The notes under the pieces: model-generated | What the model was told of the DNA's origin: nothing | What the model saw: the letters and a program-made list of their open reading frames with translations, nothing else | The model's database searches: none | Translations under genes and position numbers: made by a program | Shown: one piece after another, positions 44,335-53,419 of the stretch | Layout: each line of letters starts with the position of its first letter | Numbering within the stretch: the first letter of the stretch is position 1 | Origin: Achromobacter sp. RTa | GTDB lineage: Bacteria > Pseudomonadota > Gammaproteobacteria > Burkholderiales > Burkholderiaceae_B | Direction of reading: 5' to 3' | DNA: 64,000 nt | Assembly (NCBI RefSeq): GCF_000757485.1 | Contig: NZ_JPYO01000042.1 | Location: 269,944 to 333,943 of the forward strand

Positions 44335-45699
44335 ATGCTCTCACTGACCTGCCTTGGCGGCGCCGGCACCGTCACCGGATCCAAGCACCTGCTAAGCCAC
44401 GGAGACACCCGCCTGCTGATCGACTGCGGGCTGTTCCAGGGCCTGAAGAACCTGCGGGAGCTCAACTGGCAGCGTCTGCCCGTCTCGCCCGCCGACATCG
44501 ACGCGGTCGTGCTGACCCATGCCCATCTGGATCACTGCGGCTACTTGCCGCGTCTGGTGACAGACGGATTCAAGGGCAGCATCCATGCCACCTCCGCCAC
44601 CCGCGACGTCGCGGAACTGATCCTGCTGGACAGCGCCAATCTGCAGGAGAAGGATGCCGAATTCGCCAACCGCAAGGGCTTCTCCAAGCATGCGCCGGCG
44701 CTGCCGCTCTACCGCGTCGTCGACGCCGAACGGGCGATGAGGCGCTTTGCGGACGTCCCCCTGCACCAGCCGGCCGCCTTGCCCGGCGGCGCGAAACTGA
44801 CCCTGCGCCGCGCCGGGCACATTCTTGGCGCGACCACCGCGCAGATCGACATGGGCGGAATGCGCGTGGTCTTCTCCGGCGACCTCGGACGCTATGGCGA
44901 TCCGGTCATGCACGACCCGGAAACCGTTCCTCAAGCCGATTACATCGTCATTGAATCCACCTACGGCAACCGGCGCCACGACACCGCCGATCCCGTCGAA
45001 GCCCTGGGCGCCATCATCGACCGCACCGTGCAGCGCGGCGGCACGGTCGTGATCCCCGCCTTCGCCGTGGGCCGCGCGCAAACCCTGATCTACGCATTGT
45101 GGAAACTGCGCCAGGCGGGCCGGCTGCGGAATATCCCGGTGTACCTCGACAGCCCGATGGCGGCGAGCGCCACCGAACTGCTGTACCGCCACGCCAGCGA
45201 ACACAAGCTGCCCGCGCGCGAATACGAAGCCGCCTGCGCGGCCGTCACCTACGTGCGCGATGTCGGGGAATCCAAGGCGCTGTCGGCCAACCGCTACCCC
45301 AAGGTGATCATCTCCGCCAGCGGCATGGCGACTGGCGGCCGGGTGCTGCATCACATCGCGGCCTTCGGCGGCGACCACCGCAACACCCTGCTCTTCTCCG
45401 GCTTCCAGGCCGCCGGCACGCGCGGGCGCAAGCTGCTGAAGGGCGCCGCCGAAACCCGCATCTACGGCCAGTGGATAAGCATCGACGCGGAAGTCACCGA
45501 ATTGCCCATGCTGTCGGCGCACGCCGACAGCGATGAACTCATGCGCTGGCTGTCCGGCTTTCGCGAGGCGCCGCGCCGGGTCTTCATCGTCCATGGCGAG
45601 CCGGAGGCCTCCGAGGCCCTGCGCGAGCGCATCCAGCGCGAACTCGGCTGGCACGCCACCGTGCCCTTGCAGGACCAGATGTATCCGCTCACGGACTAG
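44335..45699 (+). CDS. beta-CASP metallo-beta-lactamase-fold RNase-like hydrolase
   Basis: 454 residues. The metallo-beta-lactamase part carries LTHAHLDHCGYLP (H62, H64, D66, H67), RRAGHILGA, VFSGDLGR and ADYIVIESTYGNR. The beta-CASP domain has IPAFAVGRAQTLIYAL and VYLDSPMAASATELL. The RMMBL tail has SAHADSDELMRWLSGF and FIVHGEPEASEALRERI. Homologues are single-strand RNA-cleaving enzymes of the CPSF/YsgF type. Its gene follows the phosphoketolase-like gene by 16 nt. In Burkholderia relatives and other proteobacteria such pairs occur in low-oxygen or stress loci, which fits the FNR-type box. Confidence 0.9.
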   Translation: MLSLTCLGGAGTVTGSKHLLSHGDTRLLIDCGLFQGLKNLRELNWQRLPVSPADIDAVVLTHAHLDHCGYLPRLVTDGFKGSIHATSATRDVAELILLDSANLQEKDAEFANRKGFSKHAPALPLYRVVDAERAMRRFADVPLHQPAALPGGAKLTLRRAGHILGATTAQIDMGGMRVVFSGDLGRYGDPVMHDPETVPQADYIVIESTYGNRRHDTADPVEALGAIIDRTVQRGGTVVIPAFAVGRAQTLIYALWKLRQAGRLRNIPVYLDSPMAASATELLYRHASEHKLPAREYEAACAAVTYVRDVGESKALSANRYPKVIISASGMATGGRVLHHIAAFGGDHRNTLLFSGFQAAGTRGRKLLKGAAETRIYGQWISIDAEVTELPMLSAHADSDELMRWLSGFREAPRRVFIVHGEPEASEALRERIQRELGWHATVPLQDQMYPLTD

Positions 45700-45701
45700 C
45701 C

Positions 45702-46931
45702 TCAGTTGGGCAGCAGCGTGACCGTCTGCGGGTTGTACTGGGCATAGGCGCCGCTGCTGCACCGCGCGTAAGGCTTCGCCTGCGCGGGCAGCCCGGTCGC
45801 GCGGACGGCGAGTTTCCCATCCCGGGAACGGATCTCTTTATAGCGTTCGGCTGCCACCTCGCCATCGGGCAGCAGATACAGGCGCACGCGCACCAGGCCG
45901 GTATCGGGGTCGGCCTTGCTCGCCTGGCTGAAAGCGGGCACGGCCACCGTCGCCTCATGCCAGGCCTCCGGATCTTCCAGAGCCTGCCAGCGCAGGCGCA
46001 CGGGCTGATCCAGATCGAGCAAGGCAGGACTGCCGCCCCCGGACGGATCGCATGGCCGAGGTCCGAGGCTGCGTGCGGCGTACTCACCCAGATCCAGCGT
46101 CTGACCGTTGATTTCCACCCTGAAGATCGTCTGGGGCGTGTAGTTCTCCAGGCCGAAGATCGCCAGCCCCGGGATGCGGGCCCGCGTCATCGCGTCCTCG
46201 GTCGTTGCGGCAAAACGCGCAATGCTCGGCGCCACCTCGACGTGGTCTGCATAATGGAAATACTGGTACACCAGCAACGAGGCCTCGCCATACGCATGCG
46301 CTGCCGCCAGCTTGCCCATTTCCGGTTGGGACAGGCGCCGCAGCGGCACGGACGCGCCCGGCGCCCCATCCTGGCCGGGATACTGGTAAAGCCGGACGTC
46401 CTCTTTCAGCCGCGCGCCCGCGTAGGGGAATTTCCCTCCTCCCTCCGGGATTTCATGCTGATACCGAGTAAACCTGGCGAAGCGGGGGTTTTCGGCCGAT
46501 CCGGGCTCCAGATAGCTCTCTGCGTCCGACGATCTATAGCCGCCGCGTGTATCGAACCGGATCATGCCGCCGCTCAGATTGACGTGCGTCTCGGTGATCG
46601 CCGGGTGCGCCTCGCGGAAACGGTCGCGCCGGCTCTGCTGGACGGACTCGCTGACCGGCACGATCATCGCCGCCAGCAGCGTGGGCAGGAGCAGCAAGGC
46701 ATGAGCCCGCCCGGGCATGCTTCCGCGGTCGCGCACCATGTATACGACCCATGTCAGCAGCAGCACGATGGCCAGCGGCCCGCCGAACAGCAGCCCGTAG
46801 CTCAGCAGGGCCGCCGCCCCCCAGCCCAGATAGGGGCTGGTCACGGCATACACGCCGAGAGCCGCCACCAGGCCCGCCAGCACGAAGGAAACGATGATGC
46901 CGAACAGATAATTTCCGGTCTTCAATTTCAA
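45702..46931 (-). CDS. hypothetical inner-membrane protein with large exported domain
   Basis: About 409 residues, not recognised. Three N-terminal membrane helices (NYLFGIIVSFVLAGLVAALGVYAV; a long hydrophobic pair GWGAAALLSYGLLFGGPLAIVLLLTWVVYMV; ALLLLPTLLAAMIVPV) precede about 290 residues of soluble sequence that should lie in the periplasm. No catalytic motif is evident. There is no suitable ATG; two TTG codons (46931 and 46925) with GAGG upstream are the best starts, while the open frame continues to 47087. It converges with the nuclease gene with 2 nt between stops. Confidence 0.7.
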   Translation of the reverse strand: MKLKTGNYLFGIIVSFVLAGLVAALGVYAVTSPYLGWGAAALLSYGLLFGGPLAIVLLLTWVVYMVRDRGSMPGRAHALLLLPTLLAAMIVPVSESVQQSRRDRFREAHPAITETHVNLSGGMIRFDTRGGYRSSDAESYLEPGSAENPRFARFTRYQHEIPEGGGKFPYAGARLKEDVRLYQYPGQDGAPGASVPLRRLSQPEMGKLAAAHAYGEASLLVYQYFHYADHVEVAPSIARFAATTEDAMTRARIPGLAIFGLENYTPQTIFRVEINGQTLDLGEYAARSLGPRPCDPSGGGSPALLDLDQPVRLRWQALEDPEAWHEATVAVPAFSQASKADPDTGLVRVRLYLLPDGEVAAERYKEIRSRDGKLAVRATGLPAQAKPYARCSSGAYAQYNPQTVTLLPN

Positions 46932-47110
46932 AGGCCTCGTCGAATATCCAGGCAGTTCCGTTCGATTGCGCGGCCAATTTTCGGGGCGTACACTGGATTT
47001 GCCTGGAGATGGCGTTTTTCCACTGGCCGCCAGTGTATCGCTTGTGCCGAGCCGGATTGCGCCGGCCTGCCGCTGTGCGGCGCGCACGCCGTGCTCCGCG
47101 GGAGTCGTCC

Positions 47111-47449
47111 ATGGACGGATATCAGCTCACCTTCTTTACCCAGCAAGAGCGCCGGCATGGCCATCAGCAGCTATGCCAATGGCTGCTGACGCTGGCGCAA
47201 TCGATGCAGATCCGCGGCGCCACGCTGGTCAGCGCCCAGGAAGGGCTGGGCAGCCATCACCGCCTGCATTCCGCGCATTTCTTCGACCTGGCCGACCAGC
47301 CCGTCGAGGTAACCATGATTGTGTCCGCGGAGGAATGCGAGGCGCTGATGGAACGCCTGCGCAACGAGCCCGGCCTGCACCTCTTCTATGCGAAAAGCCG
47401 TGTGGAATTCGGCACGATAGGCGAGCCCGCCTCCAGTATCGCGGCCTGA
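47111..47449 (+). CDS. DUF190 family protein
   Basis: 112 residues. The pattern YQLTFFTQQERRHGHQQLCQWLLTLAQSMQIRGATLVSAQEGLG followed by QPVEVTMIVSAEECEALMERL resembles DUF190, small PII-like trimeric proteins often encoded beside CrcB fluoride channels. No crcB is present here. Soluble, function unknown. GGGAG precedes ATG 47111. It stands alone between two minus-strand genes. Confidence 0.78.
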   Translation: MDGYQLTFFTQQERRHGHQQLCQWLLTLAQSMQIRGATLVSAQEGLGSHHRLHSAHFFDLADQPVEVTMIVSAEECEALMERLRNEPGLHLFYAKSRVEFGTIGEPASSIAA

Positions 47450-47493
47450 GCCGGGGTTCCGCCGGCGGGCGCTTGCCAGCGCGCCGCTGGCCG

Positions 47494-47919
47494 TCAGGCC
47501 GGACGGTCGCCGATCCAGGCCGAAAAGCGCAGCAGGTATCCGTCCGGGTCCTGCACCAGGAATTGGCGCACGCCGACCTCGACCGCATTGCTGCGATACC
47601 AGCGCTCTTGCGGCTCGCGGTACAACGGCCATCCGGCAGCCGCCAGGCGTTCCAGCAACGGCTCTATGGCCTGCACTTTGATCTCGAAGTTGATGCCCCG
47701 GCCCCGCGGCGCCTCAAGTGGCGCCGTGATCCAGTTCTCGCCGCCACGCACCTCTTCCAGCATGAATTGCGCGCCGTCCAGATCCAGGTAGGCGAAACCC
47801 TCGTCCTCTCGCCGATAGGCGATCTCGAAGCCGCACAGATCCATCCAGAAGGCCAGGCTGCGCGACAGATCGCTTACCAGCAGTTCAGGCACCATGCGGG
47901 CACGGCGAAGCTCAGTCAT
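47494..47919 (-). CDS. VOC-family (glyoxalase/bleomycin resistance-like) protein
   Basis: 141 residues with two beta-alpha-beta-beta-beta modules: MVPELLVSDLSRSLAFWMDLCGFEIAYRREDEGFAYLDLDGAQFMLEE and GINFEIKVQAIEPLLERLAAAGWPLYREP...VRQFLVQDPDGYLLRF. The pattern is that of bleomycin-resistance-like binding proteins. ATG 47919 with GGAGAG upstream is preferred; an in-frame ATG at 47949 would add ten residues. It lies 56 nt after the citryl-CoA-lyase-like gene on the same strand and may be its last co-transcribed gene. Confidence 0.83.
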   Translation of the reverse strand: MTELRRARMVPELLVSDLSRSLAFWMDLCGFEIAYRREDEGFAYLDLDGAQFMLEEVRGGENWITAPLEAPRGRGINFEIKVQAIEPLLERLAAAGWPLYREPQERWYRSNAVEVGVRQFLVQDPDGYLLRFSAWIGDRPA

Positions 47920-47975
47920 CGGGCTCTCCAGGTTTTCAGAAGCCGTCATGATGCCAGAACCGGCCCGCGCAGCCG

Positions 47976-48740
47976 CTAGCGGCCGCCCTGCTTCCCGCTT
48001 GCGACGTCCCATAGCGCCTGGGAAATCGGCTGCTCGCGCTCTTCGATAACGTGCGCGATCAGCCCGGCCACCCGGCCGATGAGCGTCATGCCCTTGCCGA
48101 ATTCGGGGCTGAGGCCCATGTCGAGCAACACCGCCGCCTTGGCGCCGGTGGCGTTCAGCGGCACGGGCTTGCCGAACATGCGGCTTGCAGCCTCGGCCAG
48201 GGCCAGCACATAGCAGCAATGCCTGCCGTAGTAGCCGCAGTCGGCAGCCACCGCCAGTATCTTGTTGGAGCGCGGGTCGGCCTCGACGTGGATGGGATGT
48301 CCGATTCCGGGAATGCGCCGGCGCGCCTCGCGCTCGCGCTCCACCACGCCTTCGGCATGCGCGGCCAACGCGGCCGCGTCCTCGTCGGAACCCTCGAAAT
48401 CCGCCGCAGCCTGCTGCAGGAAGCGCGCGGCGTACTCCACCACGCCCAGATAGCGGCTGCCCGCGCCCAGCAGGCCGGCCGCCACCGCGCCCTGCATGGA
48501 CTCCGGCGCCCCGTGCAGGGTCAGGCGGGTCGCCAGCGCGCTGGGCGTCAGGCCATGGTCCGCCGCGGTCACCAGGAACATATTGATCATGCGGCGCTGG
48601 TTCGCGTCCGGAAAACTTCCCAGCACCGTCAGGCACAGGACATCGACGAAGTCGCGCTTGTCGATCAGGTCCTCGACCAGGTCATAACCTCTGATGCTGA
48701 TGTGGTCGGCGTCGCCGCCGCCGATATCGCTCTTGAACAT
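47976..48740 (-). CDS. citryl-CoA lyase / citrate synthase-like C-C lyase
   Basis: 254 residues, much shorter than citrate synthase. It contains the citrate-synthase catalytic core: LTLHGAPESMQGAVAAGLLGAGSRYLG (active-site His region), GIGHPIHVEADPRSNKIL (second His) and a C-terminal SPEFGKGMTLIGRVAGLIAHVIEE. Proteins of this size act as acyl-CoA lyases, splitting a citryl- or related 3-hydroxyacyl-CoA into acetyl-CoA and an oxo acid. Last catabolic step of the operon with the acyl-CoA ligase, SDR and Bug genes. It begins 31 nt after the Bug gene. Confidence 0.85.
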   Translation of the reverse strand: MFKSDIGGGDADHISIRGYDLVEDLIDKRDFVDVLCLTVLGSFPDANQRRMINMFLVTAADHGLTPSALATRLTLHGAPESMQGAVAAGLLGAGSRYLGVVEYAARFLQQAAADFEGSDEDAAALAAHAEGVVEREREARRRIPGIGHPIHVEADPRSNKILAVAADCGYYGRHCCYVLALAEAASRMFGKPVPLNATGAKAAVLLDMGLSPEFGKGMTLIGRVAGLIAHVIEEREQPISQALWDVASGKQGGR

Positions 48741-48771
48741 ATGTTTTCCTTTTCAGATTCGGGCGGGCCGC

Positions 48772-49752
48772 TTATTCCAGGCGCGCGCCCGATTGGCGCA
48801 CCACGGCTTTCCAACGCGGCACCTCTTCCTCCACGAAGCGCTGGAACTTCTGGTCGGACAAGCCCATGGGGAAACTGCTGATGGCCGCCATCGCAGCCAC
48901 GACATCCGGCGCCTGGGTGATCTGCCCGATCGCGCCGGCCAGCTTGGCGACCACGGCGTCCGGCGTGCCCGCGGGCACGAACACCCCCGACCAGCCCTCC
49001 AGCGCCGCATCCGGATAGCCTGCCTCGGCCATGGTGGGTACCGTCGGCATGGCGTCCAGCCGGTTTGTGCCCGCCACTGCCAGCGCGCGCAGCTTGCCCG
49101 CCTGAATATGCTGGCTTACCGATTCGGGGTAGCTGAACATGATCTCCACATTGCCCGCCAACACGTCGGACAGCGCCGGCCCCGCCCCCTTGTAGGGCAC
49201 GTGCGTCATGGATATGCCCGCCGCCGATTGCAGCTTGGCCGCCGCCAGGTGAGTTTGCGTGCCCGAGCCGGCAGAGGCGTAGTTCACCGCTCCCGGCCGT
49301 TGCTTGGCCGCCTGCACCAGGTCGCTCAGGCTGCGGTACGGCGTGGCGGCGTTGGCCACCAATACCGTCGATTGGCGGAACAGCGAGTGCACCGCGCGCA
49401 GGTCCTTGGGCGGATCGATGCGCACGTTGTCGAACAGCGCCAGATTGGCGGCCTGCGTGCCGTGGGTGCCGTACAGCAGCGTATAGCCGTCCGGCTTGGC
49501 GTGCGCCACCGCCTCGGCGCCGATCATGCCGCTGGCGCCGGGCCGGTTCTCGACCACGACCGGCTGCCCCAGGATGTCGGCCAGCTTGCGCGCCAGCAGG
49601 CGCGACTGGTTGTCGGATATGCCGGCCGCCGCGAACGGCACCACCAGCGTGAGGCTATGGCTGGGGAAGTCTTGCGCGCGGGCTTGCGCCCCCATCAGCA
49701 AGGCGCACGCGGCCGCGGCCGCCGCCATCAGTTTCTTGTTCCAGTTCTTCAT
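48772..49752 (-). CDS. Bug/TctC-type periplasmic solute receptor
   Basis: 326 residues; signal peptide ends near AQARAQ. Family motifs: FPSHSLTLVVPFAAAGISDNQSRLLA, VENRPGASGMIGAEAVAHAKPDGYTLLYG, MTHVPYKGAGPALSDVLAGNVEIMFSYP and WKAVVRQSGARLE. It starts at ATG 49752 behind GGAGGAAAG. Located between the SDR and CoA-lyase genes of the LacI-linked operon, so it probably captures the acid activated by the neighbouring ligase. No TctAB membrane genes nearby. Confidence 0.9.
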   Translation of the reverse strand: MKNWNKKLMAAAAAACALLMGAQARAQDFPSHSLTLVVPFAAAGISDNQSRLLARKLADILGQPVVVENRPGASGMIGAEAVAHAKPDGYTLLYGTHGTQAANLALFDNVRIDPPKDLRAVHSLFRQSTVLVANAATPYRSLSDLVQAAKQRPGAVNYASAGSGTQTHLAAAKLQSAAGISMTHVPYKGAGPALSDVLAGNVEIMFSYPESVSQHIQAGKLRALAVAGTNRLDAMPTVPTMAEAGYPDAALEGWSGVFVPAGTPDAVVAKLAGAIGQITQAPDVVAAMAAISSFPMGLSDQKFQRFVEEEVPRWKAVVRQSGARLE

Positions 49753-49777
49753 GCTTTCCTCCGGTGCGATTGCGGGC

Positions 49778-50587
49778 TTATTGATAGGAATGCCTTCCGG
49801 CGGTGGTGCCCGCATCCACCGGCAGGACCACGCCCGTCATCCAACGCGCCTCGTCGCTCGCCAGATAGCGGATGGCGTGCCCGACGTCCCAGCCATTGCC
49901 CTCGGTGCGCAGCAGGGAGCGCTTGCGGCGGATCTCCCGCTTTTCGTCCGACATGCCGCGCGCATACACCATGGGCGTGTGGACCATGCCCGGAGCCACG
50001 CAGTTGACGCGTATTCCCTCTTCCCCGTGGTGCGCGGCCATGGCGCGGGTCATGTTGACCACCGCGCCCTTCGACGTGGGATAGAGCAGGCTGGGATGGC
50101 CGCCCATCAGGCCCGCCACCGACGCCACGTTCACGATGGCGCCGCGCCCCTGCTCGCGCATGGCCGGAATGCAATGGCGCGCCATCAGCACCATCGACGT
50201 GACGTTGATTCGCAAGGCCCGGTCCCATTCCTCGAGGTCCAGATCGACTGCGTTGCCGGCCGGGCCGCCCACGCCCACGTTATTGACCAGGATGTCGAGC
50301 CGGCCCCAGCGCTGCCGGACCTCGCGCACAGCCTGGGCGCATTGCGCATCGACGCTCACGTCGCAGGGCAGGACCAGGGCCTCGCCGCCTTCGTCCTCGA
50401 TCATGCGCCGCGTCACCTCCGCCCATTCCTCGACGGCGTCGATCAACGCCACGCGCGCGCCGTCGCGCGCCAGCAGGATGGCGGCGGCCCGACCGTTGCC
50501 GATGCCGTCGGCGCGCGAACCCGCGCCCGTCACGATGGCCACCCGGCCTTCCAGCGACCGCCCGGCGGCCTGGATTTCCATACTCAT
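49778..50587 (-). CDS. short-chain dehydrogenase/reductase
   Basis: 269 residues. The cofactor motif is the longer variant TGAGSRADGIGNGRA seen in one SDR branch. NNVGV, a catalytic Ser in AIVNVASVAGL and YPTSK follow. Asp at the strand-2 end (ALIDAVEEW) favours NAD. ATG 50587 has GGGGAAG upstream; an earlier in-frame ATG (50608) overlaps the ligase stop. Probably dehydrogenates the hydroxyacyl intermediate between ligase and lyase steps. Confidence 0.88.
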   Translation of the reverse strand: MSMEIQAAGRSLEGRVAIVTGAGSRADGIGNGRAAAILLARDGARVALIDAVEEWAEVTRRMIEDEGGEALVLPCDVSVDAQCAQAVREVRQRWGRLDILVNNVGVGGPAGNAVDLDLEEWDRALRINVTSMVLMARHCIPAMREQGRGAIVNVASVAGLMGGHPSLLYPTSKGAVVNMTRAMAAHHGEEGIRVNCVAPGMVHTPMVYARGMSDEKREIRRKRSLLRTEGNGWDVGHAIRYLASDEARWMTGVVLPVDAGTTAGRHSYQ

Positions 50588-50607
50588 AGTCTTCCCCTGT
50601 ATTTCCA

Positions 50608-52176
50608 TTAATTGATCTTGCGCTTGCGGTCGCCCCAATAGCGGGCGCGCAACTGGTTCTTATCGGGCTTGCCCAGCGTGGTCAGGGGCAGCGCGTCCAC
50701 GAAATCGATCGACTTCGGCGTGTTGACTGGCCCCTTGGCGCTGCGCACGGCCGCCTTCAGGTCCTCTTCGGTGACGGCGCTTCCGGGCCGCAGCACCACC
50801 ACGGCCTTGACCGCCTCGCCCCATTTCTCGTCGGGCACGCCGATCACGGCTGCCGCGGCCACCGCGGGATGCGCCGCCAGCACGTTCTCGATTTCCTTCG
50901 GATAGACGTTGAAGCCGCCCGAAATGATCATGTCCTTCTTGCGGTCGACGAGGAAGTAATAGCCGTGGGGGTCGCGATAGGCCATGTCGCCGGTGTGCAG
51001 CCAGCCGTTGCGCAGCACTTCCGCCGTCAGGTCCGGCTGCTTCCAATAGCCCTCCATCACCAAGGGGCTGCGCACGCACAGCTCGCCAATCTCGCCCGGC
51101 TCGACCGGCTGGTCCTGGTCGTCCAGCAGTTCCACCGTCACGCCCGGATAAGGCATGCCCGCCGAGCCCAGCGTATTGACGTCGGTGCGCGCATGGTCTT
51201 CCTGGGACAGGAACAGGATGTTGCTGGGGCTTTCGGTCTGGCCGTAGCTCTGGACCAGCACGGGCCCGAACACACGCAGCGCTTCCTCGATGCGCGCGGG
51301 AGCCATCGGCGACGCGCCGTACGACAACAGCCGCAGCGACGAAAAATCGGCGCTCTGGCACAGTGGATGGTCCAGGATCGCGTACACCATGGTGGGCACC
51401 AGGAAGCTGAAGGAAGCCCGGTGCGCCTGCAGCGCCACGATGTATTTCTCGGGATCGAATCCCCGCTGCAGGATGATGGTTCCGCCGCGCCACAGCGTGG
51501 GCACCAGCATCGCGCCGGCGCCGTGCGAGATGGGCGTGGGGCACAGCAGGCGCAATTCCGCCGGCAGCTGGCGCGCGGCCAGCAGAAGCACCGCCTGCAT
51601 CCACATCGAGCGGTTGGTCAGCATGACGCCCTTCGGCTTGCCCGTGGTGCCGCCGGTATAGGCAAGGCGGATGACGTCATCGGCCTCGGCCGTGACGCGC
51701 AGGGGCGCCGGCTCCTGTTCCTGCGCATACTCCCAAAAGGATGCCTGGCCCGCCACGCCGCTGTCGTGCGAATACCAATGGCGCACGGCGGGGCAATGCT
51801 CGCGCAGCGCATCCAGCCGCTCACGATAGCCCCCGTCCGCGATGAAGAAGCATGCCTCGGCATCGCGGACGATGTACGCGTGGTCATCCAGCCCCCCCAT
51901 GCCGTGCAGCGTGACCGAGCGCAGCCCCATCAGGTAGGCGGCCGCCATCACCACGAATACGTCGCTGCGGTTTCCCGAGAGCTGGGCAACGCCGTCGCCG
52001 CGCTTGAGCCCCAACGCCGTGAACGCCGCCATGGCCTGGCCGATGCGCCGTCCAAGCTGGCGATAGCTGAGCTGGGACTGCTCGTCGATGAACGCCACGC
52101 GGTCCGGATAGCGCGCGATCGCCTGGATGATCAGGTCGCCGATGGTGCCTCCGACATGGGCCCGGTGTGTAGTCAT
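50608..52176 (-). CDS. acyl-CoA ligase (AMP-forming)
   Basis: 522-residue ANL-family enzyme that activates a carboxylic acid to its CoA ester. Motifs in order: P-loop LAYTGGTTGKPKGVMLT (A3), YGQTESPSN (A5), GWLHTGDMAYRDPHGYYFLVDRKKDMIISGGFNVYPKEIE (A7/A8) and the C-terminal catalytic Lys in TTLGKPDKNQLR. AAGGA precedes ATG 52176. First gene of the minus-strand operon facing the LacI regulator gene; two LacI-type operator sequences lie in the upstream region. Substrate unknown. Confidence 0.9.
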   Translation of the reverse strand: MTTHRAHVGGTIGDLIIQAIARYPDRVAFIDEQSQLSYRQLGRRIGQAMAAFTALGLKRGDGVAQLSGNRSDVFVVMAAAYLMGLRSVTLHGMGGLDDHAYIVRDAEACFFIADGGYRERLDALREHCPAVRHWYSHDSGVAGQASFWEYAQEQEPAPLRVTAEADDVIRLAYTGGTTGKPKGVMLTNRSMWMQAVLLLAARQLPAELRLLCPTPISHGAGAMLVPTLWRGGTIILQRGFDPEKYIVALQAHRASFSFLVPTMVYAILDHPLCQSADFSSLRLLSYGASPMAPARIEEALRVFGPVLVQSYGQTESPSNILFLSQEDHARTDVNTLGSAGMPYPGVTVELLDDQDQPVEPGEIGELCVRSPLVMEGYWKQPDLTAEVLRNGWLHTGDMAYRDPHGYYFLVDRKKDMIISGGFNVYPKEIENVLAAHPAVAAAAVIGVPDEKWGEAVKAVVVLRPGSAVTEEDLKAAVRSAKGPVNTPKSIDFVDALPLTTLGKPDKNQLRARYWGDRKRKIN

Positions 52177-52222
52177 TGCTGTCCTTGTGTGAGGGCGGTG
52201 CGACGGCTCGGCAAAAGGCTTT

Positions 52223-52234
52223 TGCATCGTTTCA
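52223..52234. promoter_or_regulatory. weak LacI-type operator copy
   Basis: TGCATCGTTTCA matches the repeated 12-bp operator pattern TGAAWCGRTTCA of this region in one half only. It lies 47 nt before the ligase start. Listed because a better copy follows about 55 nt further upstream of the ligase. Confidence 0.35.
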
Positions 52235-52278
52235 CCATCATGTTTATGTACTCAACGAATGCGGAGTATATTCTCAAA

Positions 52279-52290
52279 TGAATCGTTTCA
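52279..52290. promoter_or_regulatory. LacI-type operator before the ligase operon and the lacI-family gene
   Basis: TGAATCGTTTCA, centred on CG as LacI-family operators are, with five of six base pairs symmetric. It lies between the divergent ligase operon and regulator gene, in an AT-rich stretch that should contain both promoters. Nearly the same sequence recurs at 58324 and 58434. Confidence 0.6.
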
Positions 52291-52384
52291 TCAACAGAAC
52301 AAGAAATGACGGGACGGCGGGCCTTCCCCAGGCGCGCTCGCGGACGGGCCTGGGTTATACTTTCGCGCTGCAAAAGGGATCTAC

Positions 52385-53419
52385 ATGCGGCAGAAAAAAA
52401 TCAGCATCCGGGACGTCGCGGCCCTGGCTGGCACCTCGGTGGGCAGCGCGTCTCGCGTGATCAACGGCGCCGCCAACGTCACGCCCGAAGTTCGCGCCAA
52501 AGTCGAACGCGCCATCGCCGCGCTGCGCTATCGCCCCAATCATGCGGCGCAGGCTTTGCGTTCGCGCAGCAGCAAGACCATCGGCTGCATGTTCTCCGAC
52601 GTCACCAACCCTCTCTATGCGCGCGCGTTCCGGGCGCTCGAGGCCCGCTTCTTCAACGCCGGCTACATGCTGCTGCTGGCAAACGGGCTCAATGACCCAA
52701 AGCGCGAAGTCAGCATCCTGAACACTTTCCAGCTGCGCGGCATGGACGGCGTGATCATCGCGCCGGGCAACGAGCGCGATCCCGACGTGCTGGATGCGGT
52801 GCAGAACCTGACCATGCCCGCGGTGATCTACGACCGCGACATGGACGTCAAGGCGGACGCCGTCCTGTACGACCACGCCAAAGGCATTGCCGATACGGTC
52901 CGTCATCTGATTTCCCTTGGCCATACCCGGATCGCTCTCGTGCTGTGGCAGGCTCGCAGCCGCCCCGTGCGCAGGCGCATCGAAGGCTACAAGGCGGCGT
53001 TCAAGGCGGCGCACCTTCCCGTTCCCGACCTGCTGATCCAGGGGCCCTCTCCCACCAGTTCGGCCTACGACGCCATCACCGACCTGCTGGGCCGGCCCGA
53101 TGCGCCCACGGCCATCATTGCGCAAGGCACGCAAACCCTGAGCAGCACGTTGCGGGCCATCGCGACGATGGGCAAGCGGGTGCCCCAAGACATCTCCGTG
53201 GTCGGCATCGGGGATTCCGACTTCGCCGAGGACTACGCGCCCCCGTTGACCGTGCTGCGCACCCCGGTGGAATCGGTGGCCGACTGCGCCTCGGCGATGC
53301 TGCTGGAACGCATCCAGGCCCGCAGCGGCGAAGCGCAGCCCGAGCCCCGCGCCAATGTTTTTCCCTACGCGCTGATCGAGCGCCAATCCTGCGGCCCCGT
53401 CAAGCGACGCGCAGGATGA
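52385..53419 (+). CDS. LacI-family transcriptional regulator
   Basis: 344 residues. N-terminal helix-turn-helix and hinge helix (ISIRDVAALAGTSVGSASRVINGAANVTPEVRAKVERAIAALRYRPNHAAQALRS), then a periplasmic-binding-type effector domain (TIGCMFSDVTNPLYARAFRALEARFFNAGYMLLLANG ... VPQDISVVGIGDSDFAEDYAPPLTVLRTP). AAGGGA precedes ATG 52385. It sits between two minus-strand catabolic operons, both preceded by TGAAWCGRTTCA-like operators, so it likely controls both. The effector is probably the substrate or an intermediate. Its 3' end overlaps the oxidoreductase gene by 20 nt, tail to tail. Confidence 0.92.
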   Translation: MRQKKISIRDVAALAGTSVGSASRVINGAANVTPEVRAKVERAIAALRYRPNHAAQALRSRSSKTIGCMFSDVTNPLYARAFRALEARFFNAGYMLLLANGLNDPKREVSILNTFQLRGMDGVIIAPGNERDPDVLDAVQNLTMPAVIYDRDMDVKADAVLYDHAKGIADTVRHLISLGHTRIALVLWQARSRPVRRRIEGYKAAFKAAHLPVPDLLIQGPSPTSSAYDAITDLLGRPDAPTAIIAQGTQTLSSTLRAIATMGKRVPQDISVVGIGDSDFAEDYAPPLTVLRTPVESVADCASAMLLERIQARSGEAQPEPRANVFPYALIERQSCGPVKRRAG

